A DNA stretch of 64,000 nt from Solibacteraceae bacterium (GTDB lineage Bacteria > Acidobacteriota > Terriglobia > Bryobacterales > Bryobacteraceae), in assembly GCA_021324015.1 (NCBI GenBank), contig JAJPJX010000099.1, positions 62,001 through 126,000 on the forward strand, written 5' to 3'. Positions 46,905 to 56,366 of this stretch are shown here, piece after piece. Each line of letters starts with the position of its first letter. Positions within the stretch are counted from its first letter, which is position 1. Under the pieces are notes generated by a model. The model had not been told where the DNA came from, ran no database searches, and was given only the letters and a program-made list of their open reading frames with translations. The position numbers were made by a program, and so were the translations under genes.

Positions 46905-47426
46905 TTACAAGAGCGACTTGACGTAGTCCAGCATGCGGCCGTCGGTCCAATTCTCCGGCCCGATGATCTTCTGCACGACTTTGCCTTTGTCATTAATGAT
47001 GTAGGTCTCCGGATATTTGAAAGTTCCGAAGTCCGCGTTGATCTTGTTTTCCGGGTCGCGCGCGGTCAGGAAGGACACGCGGTTGCGGTCCAGGAAGGCG
47101 CGGTAGGCCTTTTCGTCCTTGTCCACGCTGACGCCCAGGACCACCACGCCGGAGCCGGCCAGGCTGCGCTGAAACTGATCGAGCGAGGGGGTTTCCTGTA
47201 CGCAGGGCGGGCACCACGTCGCCCAGAAATTCAGCACCAGCAGCTTGCCGCCGAAGCTGGTGGGAGAGATGGGCCGGCCATTATCCGCGGTAATGGTGAA
47301 ATCCGGAGCCGTGTCTCCTACTCCGATCACGCGCTCGTGCATCGAAGCGTATAGGATGTAAACAAAAGCGCCCATCAGGATTCCGATGAGAATCCGCAGG
47401 GCCCGGTCAGTCTTGCTGCTTGCCAT
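46905..47426 (-). CDS. Membrane-anchored TlpA/ResA-type thioredoxin
   Basis: 173 residues. A single N-terminal anchor (ILIGILMGAFVYILYA) is followed by an AhpC/TSA-like thioredoxin fold: GDTAPDFTITADNGRPIS, the redox motif WCPPC in NFWATWCPPCVQETPS, and the cis-Pro region KYPETYIINDKGKV. It reduces disulfides in the periplasm, often for cytochrome c maturation. It is followed 29 bp later by the GlcD gene on the same strand. A TACAAT -10 candidate is at 47452-47447. Confidence 0.9.
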   Translation of the reverse strand: MASSKTDRALRILIGILMGAFVYILYASMHERVIGVGDTAPDFTITADNGRPISPTSFGGKLLVLNFWATWCPPCVQETPSLDQFQRSLAGSGVVVLGVSVDKDEKAYRAFLDRNRVSFLTARDPENKINADFGTFKYPETYIINDKGKVVQKIIGPENWTDGRMLDYVKSLL

Positions 47427-47453
47427 AACCGATCAACTATAATTTTATTGTAC

Positions 47454-47471
47454 CCACAGTCGCGGCTGTGG
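47454..47471. repeat. Inverted repeat between tlpA-like and pterin operon
   Basis: CCACAG-6 nt-CTGTGG in the 64-bp divergent spacer, next to a TATAAT (47438-47443) for the plus strand and a TACAAT for the minus strand. It is a candidate shared operator. Confidence 0.35.
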
Positions 47472-47490
47472 AATCTGAAGAATTGCCCGC

Positions 47491-47907
47491 ATGTTGATTA
47501 CCCGAAAAGTGGAATTCTCGGCGTCGCACGTCTGCCGCAACCCCGCGCTTTCGCAGCGCGCGAACGAGGAGCTATTCGGAGCCGCGGCCAATCCGCACGA
47601 CCACGGCCACAATTACGTCCTGGAAGTGACCGTAGATGGGGAGCCCGACGCGGTTACCGGCATGGTGCTGGACCTGAAGCGATTGAAGGAGATTCTCAAT
47701 CGCGAGGTGGTAGAACCCTACGATCACCGTTTCCTGAACCAGGAGGTGGCGCCCTTCGACCGGGTGATTCCGACGCCTGAAAACATCGCCATGGACATCT
47801 GGCGGCGCCTCGAACCGCACCTCGCGGGCCGGCATCACCGGCTGTATTCCGTGCGGCTTTACGAAACGCCTGATCTGTACGTGGATTATTTCGGGGGCGC
47901 GGCATGA
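47491..47907 (+). CDS. 6-pyruvoyl-tetrahydropterin synthase paralog lacking the usual catalytic Cys
   Basis: 138 residues of the PTPS/QueD family. Zinc histidines are present (VEFSASHVC; DHGHNYVLEV), and GEPDAVTGMVLDLKRLKEIL and PYDHRFLNQEV are typical of PTPS. Where the family has a catalytic Cys before the zinc motif, this protein has Ala (ELFGAAANPHDHGHNY). A Cys lies at residue 16 in CRNPAL. The activity may be altered or restricted to one branch. The stop overlaps the start of the second paralog (ATGA). Confidence 0.88.
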   Translation: MLITRKVEFSASHVCRNPALSQRANEELFGAAANPHDHGHNYVLEVTVDGEPDAVTGMVLDLKRLKEILNREVVEPYDHRFLNQEVAPFDRVIPTPENIAMDIWRRLEPHLAGRHHRLYSVRLYETPDLYVDYFGGAA

Positions 47908-48338
47908 TCCGGGTGACTCGCCGCTACCGCTTCTCCGCTTCGCACCGGCTGCATGCGCCGCAGTTGAGCGATACGGAAAACCGCGAACTTTACGGCAAGT
48001 GCAATAACCCGTTCGGTCACGGCCACAATTACGAGGTGGAGGTGACTGTCCGGGGCCCTGTGGATGCCCGTTCCGGCCGGGCGGCGGATATCGGCCGGTT
48101 GGATCAACTGGTCGAACAGCAGGTGGTGGCCGCGTTCGACCACCGCAACCTGAACGCCGAGGTGGCGGCGTTCCGTGACTTGGTGCCGACTTCGGAGAAT
48201 CTGGGCGTGGAAGTCTGCCGGCGGCTGAAGCAGAGCTGGCAGGCGGCCTTTCCGAACGAGTGGCCCAGGCTGGAAAAAATCAGGATCGCCGAAACCGGGC
48301 GCAACATCTTTGAAGTATCCCAACATGAAATCGAATAA
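47904..48338 (+). CDS. 6-pyruvoyl-tetrahydropterin synthase / QueD family, with catalytic Cys
   Basis: 144 residues. [15 protein letters not shown] and [20 protein letters not shown] contain the zinc histidines and the catalytic Cys in the CNNPxGHGHNY form shared with animal PTPS. DHRNLN and [10 protein letters not shown] (Glu) complete the active site. It makes 6-pyruvoyl-tetrahydropterin or 6-carboxy-tetrahydropterin from dihydroneopterin triphosphate. It sits between a Cys-less paralog and folE, which supplies its substrate. No queC or queE is present, so tetrahydrobiopterin-type pterin synthesis is as likely as queuosine. Confidence 0.9.
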   Translation: MIRVTRRYRFSASHRLHAPQLSDTENRELYGKCNNPFGHGHNYEVEVTVRGPVDARSGRAADIGRLDQLVEQQVVAAFDHRNLNAEVAAFRDLVPTSENLGVEVCRRLKQSWQAAFPNEWPRLEKIRIAETGRNIFEVSQHEIE

Positions 48339-48933
48339 ACCGGCAGCCGTGAAAGTGTTGACCCCCAAGCAGAGCCAGCCCCTGGCCCCGCTGGTTCAGG
48401 AACTTCTGATCCGGCTGGGAGAGGATCCGCAGCGGGACGGTTTGTCCCGCACCCCGGAACGCGTGGAAAAGGCGCTGCGTTACCTGACCAGTGGGTACAA
48501 CGCCGATGTCCGCAGGGTGATTAACGGGGCCCTGTTCGACGTCAAGTACGACGAAATGGTGGTGATGAAAGACATCGAGTTTTTCAGCCTGTGCGAGCAC
48601 CACCTGCTGCCGTTCTTCGGCAAAGTGCACGTAGCCTACATTCCCCGCAACAAGGTGATCGGGCTGAGCAAGATCCCGCGCATCGTGGATGTGTTCGCCC
48701 GCCGGCTGCAAATCCAGGAGCGCATGACGCAGCAAATCGCGCAGACCATCCAGGAGATCATCAATCCGCTCGGCGTGGGAGTGATTTGCGAGGCGCGGCA
48801 TTTCTGCATGATGATGCGCGGCGTGGAGAAACAGCACTCCGGAGCCATGACCAGCGCCATGTTGGGGGCGTTCCGCGAGCGCAAGGAAAGCCGGGACGAA
48901 TTCCTGTCGCTGGTGAAGCACCAGTTGGACTAG
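48325..48933 (+). CDS. folE: GTP cyclohydrolase I
   Basis: 202 residues from ATG 48325 (an in-frame TTG at 48310 adds five residues). Signatures: [21 protein letters not shown], zinc ligands in [15 protein letters not shown] and [12 protein letters not shown], and [17 protein letters not shown]. It converts GTP to 7,8-dihydroneopterin triphosphate, the substrate of the two PTPS proteins just upstream. The start lies within the end of the second PTPS gene, so all three are translationally linked. Confidence 0.96.
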   Translation: MKSNKPAAVKVLTPKQSQPLAPLVQELLIRLGEDPQRDGLSRTPERVEKALRYLTSGYNADVRRVINGALFDVKYDEMVVMKDIEFFSLCEHHLLPFFGKVHVAYIPRNKVIGLSKIPRIVDVFARRLQIQERMTQQIAQTIQEIINPLGVGVICEARHFCMMMRGVEKQHSGAMTSAMLGAFRERKESRDEFLSLVKHQLD

Positions 48934-48945
48934 GACGCTGGGCCT

Positions 48946-49200
48946 TTACCAGGCCCAGTGCCCTCGCCGCCAGTGGTACCGGTTTCCGTTCCAGGCCCAC
49001 CGCCCGGTAACCCAATAGGCTCGCGGACGCGGCGGACGGAGCCAGGCATTGTCGCACCACACATAGCCCGGCCCAGGCGCATAGCCTACCACCACGGGCG
49101 GAGGCGGCGGTGGGGGCACGCGCATTGCCACATAGCCACCTCCGCACGCAGTCAGAAACAGGAAACTCGCCACAACCGGAATTGCCAATCTACGGGACAT
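48946..49200 (-). CDS. Small lipoprotein with YxWGxW-like C-terminal motif
   Basis: 84 residues. A lipoprotein signal (PVVASFLFLTACGGG; lipobox LTAC) is followed by a polyproline segment (RVPPPPPPPVVVG) and a Trp/Tyr-rich tail (YVWCDNAWLRP, AYWVTGRWAWNGNRYHWRRG), like YXWGXW-repeat proteins of Acidobacteria and Proteobacteria. Function unknown; probably outer-membrane associated. It converges on folE with 12 bp between stops. I see nothing in 49201-49361 apart from its own upstream region. Confidence 0.72.
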   Translation of the reverse strand: MSRRLAIPVVASFLFLTACGGGYVAMRVPPPPPPPVVVGYAPGPGYVWCDNAWLRPPRPRAYWVTGRWAWNGNRYHWRRGHWAW

Positions 49201-49361
49201 CTTCGTACCTCCCAGTCCAGGGAACGCATGCCCCGCAGCCCCCGTTGCCCTTCCTGAAGCAGCGTTAACATTAAAACCCGATCAGAATTGGGCAGATTGC
49301 TGAAACGTACTACTTCCCCCGCATAGGACTACCAGCCGCTCGAAAGTTCGGGGTTTGCATC

Positions 49362-49391
49362 TTGACTTTGCGCGCCGGCTATGGATATTGT
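49362..49391 (+). promoter_or_regulatory. Promoter of the first TonB-dependent receptor gene
   Basis: TTGACT (49362-49367), an 18-nt spacer, TATTGT (49386-49391), followed by an AT-rich stretch. The leader of about 75 nt includes an AAGGGGAG ribosome site 10 nt before the GTG at 49471. Confidence 0.5.
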
Positions 49392-49470
49392 CATATAAAT
49401 TACAGCCCCGGGGCCTTGAGAGGATGGGACGCGTTCGAGGCCGCGGGTTGGAAGGGGAGTACAAGACAAC

Positions 49471-52400
49471 GTGAAACGGGTTATTACCGCAAGCATTCTG
49501 CTTGCTCTTTGTGTCTCCGGGTTCCTCTGGGCCCAAACCTCATCTACCTCGATCCTTGGCACTGTCACCGACCCTAGCGGCGCAGTCGTAGTAGGCGCCC
49601 GGGTCACACTGCTGAACGTGCAGACCGGCATCAAGAGCGTCGGTGTTACCACCAGTAGCGGCGACTACAACTTTCCGCTGCTCAATCCTGGCGAGTACGC
49701 CGTTACGGTGGAAGCGCCCGGCTTCAAGACCTTTACGCGCACAGGCATTCACCTTGAGCTGGACCTGAAGGCGCGCATTGACGCGCACATGGAGGTCGGT
49801 ACCGCACAACAAACCGTGGAGGTCACCTCGCAAGGCGCCCTGCTGCAAACCGATCAGGCCACTCTGGGCCAGGTCATGAACCAGCAGAGCGTGCAGGAAC
49901 TGCCGCTGAACGGCCGTAATATCGGGGCCCTGGCGGCTCTGCAACCGGGCGTGCAATACGGCGGCCGTATGGGATTGACCAACGTCAATGCCGGTGGCGG
50001 CGGCGGCGTGCCCATCCCGGGCGACGCCATTACCATCAGCGCCAACGGCCAGCGGGACACGGACTTTCACGCCACGCTCGACGGCGTGGCGGTCACCGAA
50101 GCGCGCGTCGATACCATGCCCTTCACGCCTTCGCCCGAAGCCATCGGCGAGTTCAAGGTGTTGGCCGGCAACTACTCGGCCGAGTACGGCACCAACTCCG
50201 GCGGGCAGCTTGTCATGAACCTGCGCTCCGGTACGAATCAATTCCACGGCGACGCCTTCGAGTTCCTGCGCAACGACAAGTTCGACGCCACGGATTACTT
50301 CCAGAATTACTTCAACGCACCCGGCGCCCCCGCCAAGCCGAAGAACCTGCTGCGGCAGAATCAATACGGCGGAGTGTTCAGCGGCCCGCTCATCATCCCC
50401 AAAGTCTATAACGGGAAGGATCGCACGTTCTTCATGTTCGACTACGAGGGCCGCAAACTGCGCCAGCCCAACCAGGTGGGGCAGCAGAATGCCCCCACGG
50501 ATGCATTTGAAAACGGCGATCTGAGCGCTCTGCTCAACCGGCGCGGGCCGAGCGGCAACCCGCTGCCCTCCGTGCAGGTGATCGACCCGATCACGGGCAT
50601 CCCGTTCGCCAACAACCAGATTCCGGCTTCGCGCATCTCGCCGGCGGCCAAGAGCCTCTTCCAGTTCTGGCCGAAGCCGCAATTTGCCACACCCGACCCG
50701 ATCAGCGGCTTCAACTACATCGGCGTAGGCGATACCAGCATCAACGACGACCAGCGCTTTCTGCGCATCGACCACCAGATCAACGACAACGACCGGATCT
50801 TCGGCCACTACGTCTTCGAGGACATTTCGTACTCGCAGCACTATGGGGACAATCCCAACTTCCCCTACTTCGTGGCGGGCCGCAACCAGAGCGCCGCGAT
50901 CCAGTGGGTCCACATTTTTACTCCCACGGTGATCAACGAGTTTCGCCTGGGCTACATGCGCTCGACGGACAACACCCTGAACCCCCGCAGTAACACCAAT
51001 TTCAGCATGGATGCGCTAGGGTTCACCGGCTTCCACGTGATCAACGACAACAACCGGCCGTTCACCCCGCGCGAAGCGGGTCTGCCCAACTTCAGCATCT
51101 CCGGTTTCGGCGGCCTGGGTGACCGCGATGGCGGCAACGGGTTCGACTACAACAACCAGTACGAGATCGGCGACAACCTGAATCTCACGCGCGGCGCCCA
51201 CAACTTTAAGATGGGCTTCGCGGCCACTCGCGTCTGGCTGGACCGCGGCGCGGCCAACGTTCCGCGCGGCGACGAGAGCTTCACCGACAACATCGCCAAC
51301 AGCGGTTGGGCGTCCTTCTTGCTGGGCTATCCGATCGGGACGGACTCGCCCGAGGGCATTCCCCTCACCTATCCCCGCCAGAACCGCTACGGGGCCTACT
51401 TCCAGGATGACTGGAAAGTCAGCCAGCGGCTCACGTTGAACCTCGGCTTGCGCTATGAGTACAACACCACGGCCGTGGATTCGCACGGGTTGTGGCGCAG
51501 CCTCAGTTTCGCCACGGTCCAGAACGGCTACCCGTCGCTGATACCCAACATCCGCACCCCCTACTCCTTCTACTCACCGGATTCGAAGGACTTCGCGCCG
51601 CGTGTCGGATTGGCCTACCGGTTGGGAGAGAAGACCGTCATCCGCACGGGCGCCGGGATCTACTACAACGTCCAACAGCTCAACAACTATACGATTCTGA
51701 ACCTGAATCCGCCGCTCTCGGGCAGCACCCCGTTCACCAACACGGCCTCGAACGGCGTGATTGTCAACCAGAACCCCTACACCCTGGCGAACCCGTTTGG
51801 GACCATCAACTCCAAGAGTGCCATCAACGCCAACACCCTGAATCCGAACAATTTCGAACCCAAGATTTACCAGTGGAGCTTCGGCGTTCAGCGGCAGTTG
51901 CCCTGGCAGTCGGTGCTGGACGTGAGCTATGTGGGCAGCAAGGGCACGCATATCGACAACACGGTGGAACTGAACAATCCCGATCCCGGCCTGAGTTCGT
52001 TGCCCACCACCCCGCAGCAGCGCCGGCCCTGGCAGTATGTCACCGACGGGTTCAACGGCCCGGTACGCCCGCTCTCCCGTATCCGCTGGCTCGATTCGGG
52101 CGCCAACTCCTGGTATAACGGTCTGCAAGTCAACTGGCAGAAGCGCCTCACCAGCGGACTAACAGCCAACTTGGCGTACACCTGGAGCAAGTCAGAGGGT
52201 GAAGGCTATGGGCGGAACGAAGGCTTTGGTTTCACCCAGAACGGCTCCTATCAGAACCCGCGGAACCGCGCCGCGGACAAAGCCCGGTACCCGTTCGACG
52301 TGACCCACAACCTGGTGGCAAGCTGGCTGTACGCGCTGCCCGCGCCGCCGGGCCTGAAACACGGCGTCGGATACCAGGTTTTCGGCGGCTGGCAGATCAA

Positions 52401-52899
52401 CGGCATCTGGACCATCCACACCGGACTGCCATTCACGGTCAGCCAGGGCAACACGCTGAATACCATCAGCAGCCCGGTCCGCCCGGACCGTCTGGCCACC
52501 GGCACCCTCTCCAATCCGACCATCAACCAGTGGTTTAACCCGAATGCCTTCCAGGTGGTCACCTGCCAGTCCACGGCGCTCGCGAACCTGTGCCACTACG
52601 GCAACGCGGGCAACGGCATCCTGACGGGGCCCTCGTTCCACAACCTGGACTTTTCGCTGTTCAAGAACTTCCCCATCCACGAATCCATGAAGTTGCAGTT
52701 CCGGGCGGAGTTCTTCAACGTGTTCAACAGTCCGAACTTCAATCCGCCGAACAGCTCGCTGAACGCCTCACCGGCCTTCCTGCCGAGCGGGCCAGGGGGA
52801 GCGTTCCCCAGCCAGATCGTGGCCCAGGGGCCAGGCCAGATTACCAGTCTGGCGGCCCCGATGCGGCAGGTCCAGTTCGCTTTGAAGTTCCTCTTCTGA
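49471..52899 (+). CDS. Oar-type TonB-dependent receptor with carboxypeptidase-regulatory domain
   Basis: 1142 residues, GTG start. A signal peptide (SILLALCVSGFLWAQ) is followed by a carboxypeptidase-regulatory beta-sandwich (about 28-110: SILGTVTDPSGAVVVGARV, GDYNFPLLNPGEYAVTVEAPGF), a plug (about 120-250: VQELPLNGRNIGALAALQPG) and a large barrel ending in ALKFLF, the terminal aromatic needed for BAM assembly. Acidobacteria carry many such proteins, thought to import complex carbohydrates, peptides or siderophores with TonB/ExbBD energy. The ligand is unknown. A hairpin follows the stop. Confidence 0.9.
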   Translation: MKRVITASILLALCVSGFLWAQTSSTSILGTVTDPSGAVVVGARVTLLNVQTGIKSVGVTTSSGDYNFPLLNPGEYAVTVEAPGFKTFTRTGIHLELDLKARIDAHMEVGTAQQTVEVTSQGALLQTDQATLGQVMNQQSVQELPLNGRNIGALAALQPGVQYGGRMGLTNVNAGGGGGVPIPGDAITISANGQRDTDFHATLDGVAVTEARVDTMPFTPSPEAIGEFKVLAGNYSAEYGTNSGGQLVMNLRSGTNQFHGDAFEFLRNDKFDATDYFQNYFNAPGAPAKPKNLLRQNQYGGVFSGPLIIPKVYNGKDRTFFMFDYEGRKLRQPNQVGQQNAPTDAFENGDLSALLNRRGPSGNPLPSVQVIDPITGIPFANNQIPASRISPAAKSLFQFWPKPQFATPDPISGFNYIGVGDTSINDDQRFLRIDHQINDNDRIFGHYVFEDISYSQHYGDNPNFPYFVAGRNQSAAIQWVHIFTPTVINEFRLGYMRSTDNTLNPRSNTNFSMDALGFTGFHVINDNNRPFTPREAGLPNFSISGFGGLGDRDGGNGFDYNNQYEIGDNLNLTRGAHNFKMGFAATRVWLDRGAANVPRGDESFTDNIANSGWASFLLGYPIGTDSPEGIPLTYPRQNRYGAYFQDDWKVSQRLTLNLGLRYEYNTTAVDSHGLWRSLSFATVQNGYPSLIPNIRTPYSFYSPDSKDFAPRVGLAYRLGEKTVIRTGAGIYYNVQQLNNYTILNLNPPLSGSTPFTNTASNGVIVNQNPYTLANPFGTINSKSAINANTLNPNNFEPKIYQWSFGVQRQLPWQSVLDVSYVGSKGTHIDNTVELNNPDPGLSSLPTTPQQRRPWQYVTDGFNGPVRPLSRIRWLDSGANSWYNGLQVNWQKRLTSGLTANLAYTWSKSEGEGYGRNEGFGFTQNGSYQNPRNRAADKARYPFDVTHNLVASWLYALPAPPGLKHGVGYQVFGGWQINGIWTIHTGLPFTVSQGNTLNTISSPVRPDRLATGTLSNPTINQWFNPNAFQVVTCQSTALANLCHYGNAGNGILTGPSFHNLDFSLFKNFPIHESMKLQFRAEFFNVFNSPNFNPPNSSLNASPAFLPSGPGGAFPSQIVAQGPGQITSLAAPMRQVQFALKFLF

Positions 52900-52909
52900 T
52901 GTTTCCACC

Positions 52910-52937
52910 GGAGGGGTCGGGCACGCCCGGCCCCTCC
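52910..52937 (+). terminator. Hairpin terminator after the first TonB-dependent receptor
   Basis: GGAGGGGUCGGG pairs with CCCGGCCCCUCC (12 bp, one U-G) around a 4-nt loop, followed by AUUUCA. The U-run is weak. Confidence 0.55.
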
Positions 52938-52962
52938 ATTTCACCCGGCGTTACAATGCTGG

Positions 52963-53892
52963 GTGTGTTGTCTGGCAGGCTTGTTCTGGCTGGCCGCCAC
53001 TCTCCAGTATGAGTTGAGCGGCCAGATTCTTCCGGAGTCCCACGCGTCTGTTTCCCTCTACGGCGCGACCACCCCTTTCGCAGATCACACCCTGACCGAT
53101 TCCCGCGGGCGATTCCACTTCCACAAGCTGCAACCGGGCGCCTATACGGTGTCCGTTCTTGTTCCCGGGCGCGGCGAGGCGCGCCGGACCATCGAGGTGG
53201 GGCCCAGCCAGGCCGACCAAAAGGGCCGCGTCACAATCACCCTGCAGCTCTCAGATTCGCATTTCGAAGGCCGCGATGCGCTGCGCCGCGGACACGTGGT
53301 GTCAGCCAAGCAACTGGCCATTCCCGATAAGGCCGTGCACGAATACGAAGAGGCGCAGAAACGCCTCGCCCGGCGGGATGTCAGCGGCGCCATCGAGCAC
53401 TTGCAGCGCGCCGTGGAACTGGCTCCGGAATATTCCGCCGCCTGGAATAACCTGGGAACCATTGCCTACCAGACCCGGAAGTACCCGCAGGCGGAGGAAT
53501 ACTTCCGCAAAGCGCTGGCGTCCGATCCGGAGGCCTTCGAACCGCTGGTCAACCTGGGCGGCGTGCTGGTGACGGAGGCAAAGGCGGAGGAGGCGCTGCC
53601 CTTCAACCTGCACGCCGTGCTGACGCGTCCCAACGACGCGCTGGCGAATTCGCAACTGGGGATGACGTATCTCCTGCTGGGAAAGACCGGCCAGGCAGAA
53701 AAGTATCTCAGCGCAGCCAAACGAATCGACCCGGCGCACTTTTCGCATCCTCAGTTACTGCTGGCGGAGATCCACCTGCGAAGAGGTGAGCGCGCCGCGG
53801 CCGCGGACGAACTGGAGGACTTCCTGCGGCGGCACCCAGACGCACCCCAAGCCGAACGGATCAAGGCGCAGATCGCCAAACTCCGGCGATAA
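52963..53892 (+). CDS. Carboxypeptidase-regulatory + TPR protein
   Basis: 309 residues, GTG start; a short hydrophobic N-terminus (MCCLAGLFWLAATLQ) may be a signal or anchor. Residues 17-90 form a carboxypeptidase-regulatory-like sandwich (FADHTLTDSRGRFHFHKL, GAYTVSVLVPGRGEARR). From about 130 follow four to five TPR units (AIEHLQRAVELAPEYSAAW, AEEYFRKALASDPEAFEP, AEKYLSAAKRIDPAHF). It is probably a periplasmic scaffold paired with the receptor 63 bp upstream. TACAAT (52952-52957) ends 5 nt before the start, which again fits a leaderless message. Confidence 0.75.
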   Translation: MCCLAGLFWLAATLQYELSGQILPESHASVSLYGATTPFADHTLTDSRGRFHFHKLQPGAYTVSVLVPGRGEARRTIEVGPSQADQKGRVTITLQLSDSHFEGRDALRRGHVVSAKQLAIPDKAVHEYEEAQKRLARRDVSGAIEHLQRAVELAPEYSAAWNNLGTIAYQTRKYPQAEEYFRKALASDPEAFEPLVNLGGVLVTEAKAEEALPFNLHAVLTRPNDALANSQLGMTYLLLGKTGQAEKYLSAAKRIDPAHFSHPQLLLAEIHLRRGERAAAADELEDFLRRHPDAPQAERIKAQIAKLRR

Positions 53893-53893
53893 A

Positions 53894-54616
53894 TTACCGA
53901 AACACGAGAGTCCCGAAGTGTTCCGGGACATGGTTGGGGTCCCGATTGACCACACAGGTCGGCTGCCAGCACAGGAAGTGACGCTGGGAATCCGGCCCCA
54001 GCCCGTCGATGCGATACAGGTTCATGCGCCAGCGCGTGCCGCGCCGGACTGCGGCTTCACTCACGGATTTCAACGGGATCTTCGCCGCGGCGTACCAGGT
54101 CTTAGCCGCCTCGTCGATCCGCCCCATGGTCTGCCAGCCGGACCGCCAGGAGTGGTCGTAGCTCTTCTTGTCCAGGTCAATGGCCAGATCGATCCAGTCG
54201 CCGGTCGGCGCAATCTCGAACTCCCGGTAGTGCCGGATGTTGGTCCAGTCGTCGCCCAGAAACATCTCCACCACATCGCGATCCCACAGTTTCACGCGCG
54301 GCCGGTCGTTTTGCGCGGGCAGCCAGAGGTTCAGCACCTGGTAGGGGCAGATGAACAGGAAGTAGAGGTCCGTATCGGTCCAGAGGGCGCGCACTTCCGT
54401 TTTGGTTTCGGGGTATTCGAGCGTCCTGGTGCAGTCCTTCACGATCCAGGCGGAGGCGGCCTTCTTCCAAATGGGCGCCCGCGGATCGGCGCTCAGCGCC
54501 GCGGCATTCTTGACATGCGGGATGGTGAAACCGGCGGTGGGAGACGCTACCTGGCAGGTCTCCTGCGCCATCAGGCCGGCGGCGGAAAGGAAAACGAACA
54601 CGAGGTATTTTTTCAT
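53894..54616 (-). CDS. Secreted CBM9-like carbohydrate-binding protein
   Basis: 240 residues with a signal peptide (MKKYLVFVFLSAAGLMAQ). The pattern of the carbohydrate-binding family 9-like domain is clear: APIWKKAASAWI near residue 50, EVRALWTDTDLYFLFIC near 75, DRDVVEMFLGDDW near 115, YREFEIAPTGDWIDL near 130 and WRMNLYRID near 200. It fills almost the whole protein, so it is a free-standing binding protein. The ATG overlaps the stop of the TPR gene upstream (ATGA). Confidence 0.82.
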   Translation of the reverse strand: MKKYLVFVFLSAAGLMAQETCQVASPTAGFTIPHVKNAAALSADPRAPIWKKAASAWIVKDCTRTLEYPETKTEVRALWTDTDLYFLFICPYQVLNLWLPAQNDRPRVKLWDRDVVEMFLGDDWTNIRHYREFEIAPTGDWIDLAIDLDKKSYDHSWRSGWQTMGRIDEAAKTWYAAAKIPLKSVSEAAVRRGTRWRMNLYRIDGLGPDSQRHFLCWQPTCVVNRDPNHVPEHFGTLVFR

Positions 54617-56349
54617 GGCTGATCGGGGAGATTGCGAAGTTGCGGGGCCAACTGGTAGGCCTTCTCAAATTCACTGCGCGCCTCGGAGGCTCTGCCGGCC
54701 TGCTTCAGGGTCAGCGCAAGGTTGTAATGCGCCTCTGCATATGCGGGCTTCAGGCGCAGGGCCTCTTCAAATGCGGATTGCGCGGCTTGCAGGTCGCGCG
54801 CCTGGAGCAGCACCAGACCCAGGTTGTTGCGAGCCTCCGCAAAATCCGGCTTCTGACGGATGATTTCGCGGTAGACGCTGGCCGCGCCGCTGAGATCGTT
54901 GTTTTGGCTCAACACCAGGCCCAGTTGCAGGCGGGCATCCAGGTATCCGGGATTCAAGCTGACGGCCTCGGCAAGTTCGTTCGCCGCCGCGTCCAGGCGG
55001 CCGAGGGTGGCCAGGGCCAGCCCGAGGTTGTAGTGCCCTTCGGGCATGTCGGGATCGCACATGACGGCCTTCTGGAATTCTTCCAGGCCTTTCCGGCGGT
55101 CGTTCTGCTGCCAGTACAGCAGCCCCAGGCTGGAATGCGTCTGCGCGTAGTCGGGCTTCAGTTCCAGGGCCCTCTGGAAGGCAGCCATGGCTTTCCCGGA
55201 GTCGCCCTTTTTCTCCCAAGCCACGCCCATGTACTGGTAGGGGGTCGGCAGCGTGGGGCTTCGGTCGGCCGCCTGCTGGAACTTCTCGAGGGCGGCATCC
55301 CATTGCTGGGATTTCAGCAGTTCCACGCCGTCGAGGATCAGCTTCTTGGACTCGGCCAGGCGCGTGCGAAAGTCGTGCAAGGCCTTCAACTGCCCCAACT
55401 CGCGCGCGGAGGCTTCGCGCTCTCCTTTGGCTTTCAGCACCAGGCCCAGGTTGTAGTGCGCTTTTTCGAAATCCGGCTGGATGTCAATCGCCCGGCGGAA
55501 GGCGGCCGTGGCGCCATCCAGGTCATCCGCGTTCTTGAGCGCCATGCCCAGGTTGTACTGTGCTTCGGCATCCCGCGGCGCCAGGCGCGCGGCCTCGCGG
55601 AATTCCGCCAGCGCGCCGGACGCATCGCCCAGGCGGCGCAGGGTGATCCCCAGGCGCGCGTGCGCCGGGGCGAAGTTCGGCTGGAGTTGGATGGCCCGCC
55701 GGAACTCCGCGGCGGCTTCTTGCAGATTGCCCAGTTGCCCCATGGCCAGGCCCAGATGAAAGTGCGCTTCCACGTAGGCAGGCTTCAGCTTCAAGCATTG
55801 CCGCAACTCCTCGGCGGCGCCCGACGGATTGTTATCCTGCAGGTACGCCATGGCGAGCATGTCGCGCGCCTCCACCTGGTCGGGACGCAAGCGCAGCGCG
55901 GCCTTCAGCTCGTTTTCAGCTTCGGCGAATTCGTGCCGGGAGAAGAGCACCGCGCCCAGGAAGGCATGCGCCGCTGCGTTCGCCGGATCGAGCGAGATCG
56001 CCAGGCGGAGCTCCTTCAGGGCGGCCGGCTGATCCCCCAGGGAATACCAGGTCGCTCCCAGCCCGTAATGCGCCGCGGACCAGCCCGGTTTCAGCTTGAC
56101 CGCCGCCTCGAATTCTGCGCGTGCGGCTTGCGGATCGCCTTTGTACTTGTAAACCAGGGCGAGATTGTAGTGGGTATCCGGGTCATTGGGCTCAAGGCTA
56201 ATGGCTTTACGATAAGCCTCGGCGGCCTGATCCCATTGTTTATTCCTGGAAAAGTCCAGCGCTTCGCGGCGCAGGGCCTCCGCGGGGCTTTGGGCCTGCG
56301 CGATTCCCGCGAGCCAAATACAGAAGACAATCAGGAAGCCGCCGCCCAC
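54613..56349 (-). CDS. Exported TPR-repeat protein
   Basis: 578 residues, GTG start, signal peptide (FLIVFCIWLAGIAQAQ). The rest is about fifteen TPR units of 34 residues with a W-LG-Y-A-F-A-P pattern, for example AAEAYRKAISLEPNDPDTH, AENELKAALRLRPDQVEAR, AMAAFQRALELKPDYAQTH and AQSAFEEALRLKPAYAEAH, interrupted near residue 330 by a non-TPR helix pair (ALHDFRTRLAESKKLILDG). It probably serves as a periplasmic protein-protein scaffold. TACACT ends 6 nt before the GTG, in leaderless geometry. The CBM9-like gene is coupled downstream. Confidence 0.87.
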   Translation of the reverse strand: MGGGFLIVFCIWLAGIAQAQSPAEALRREALDFSRNKQWDQAAEAYRKAISLEPNDPDTHYNLALVYKYKGDPQAARAEFEAAVKLKPGWSAAHYGLGATWYSLGDQPAALKELRLAISLDPANAAAHAFLGAVLFSRHEFAEAENELKAALRLRPDQVEARDMLAMAYLQDNNPSGAAEELRQCLKLKPAYVEAHFHLGLAMGQLGNLQEAAAEFRRAIQLQPNFAPAHARLGITLRRLGDASGALAEFREAARLAPRDAEAQYNLGMALKNADDLDGATAAFRRAIDIQPDFEKAHYNLGLVLKAKGEREASARELGQLKALHDFRTRLAESKKLILDGVELLKSQQWDAALEKFQQAADRSPTLPTPYQYMGVAWEKKGDSGKAMAAFQRALELKPDYAQTHSSLGLLYWQQNDRRKGLEEFQKAVMCDPDMPEGHYNLGLALATLGRLDAAANELAEAVSLNPGYLDARLQLGLVLSQNNDLSGAASVYREIIRQKPDFAEARNNLGLVLLQARDLQAAQSAFEEALRLKPAYAEAHYNLALTLKQAGRASEARSEFEKAYQLAPQLRNLPDQP

Positions 56350-56366
56350 TTTGCCAGTGTATCGTA

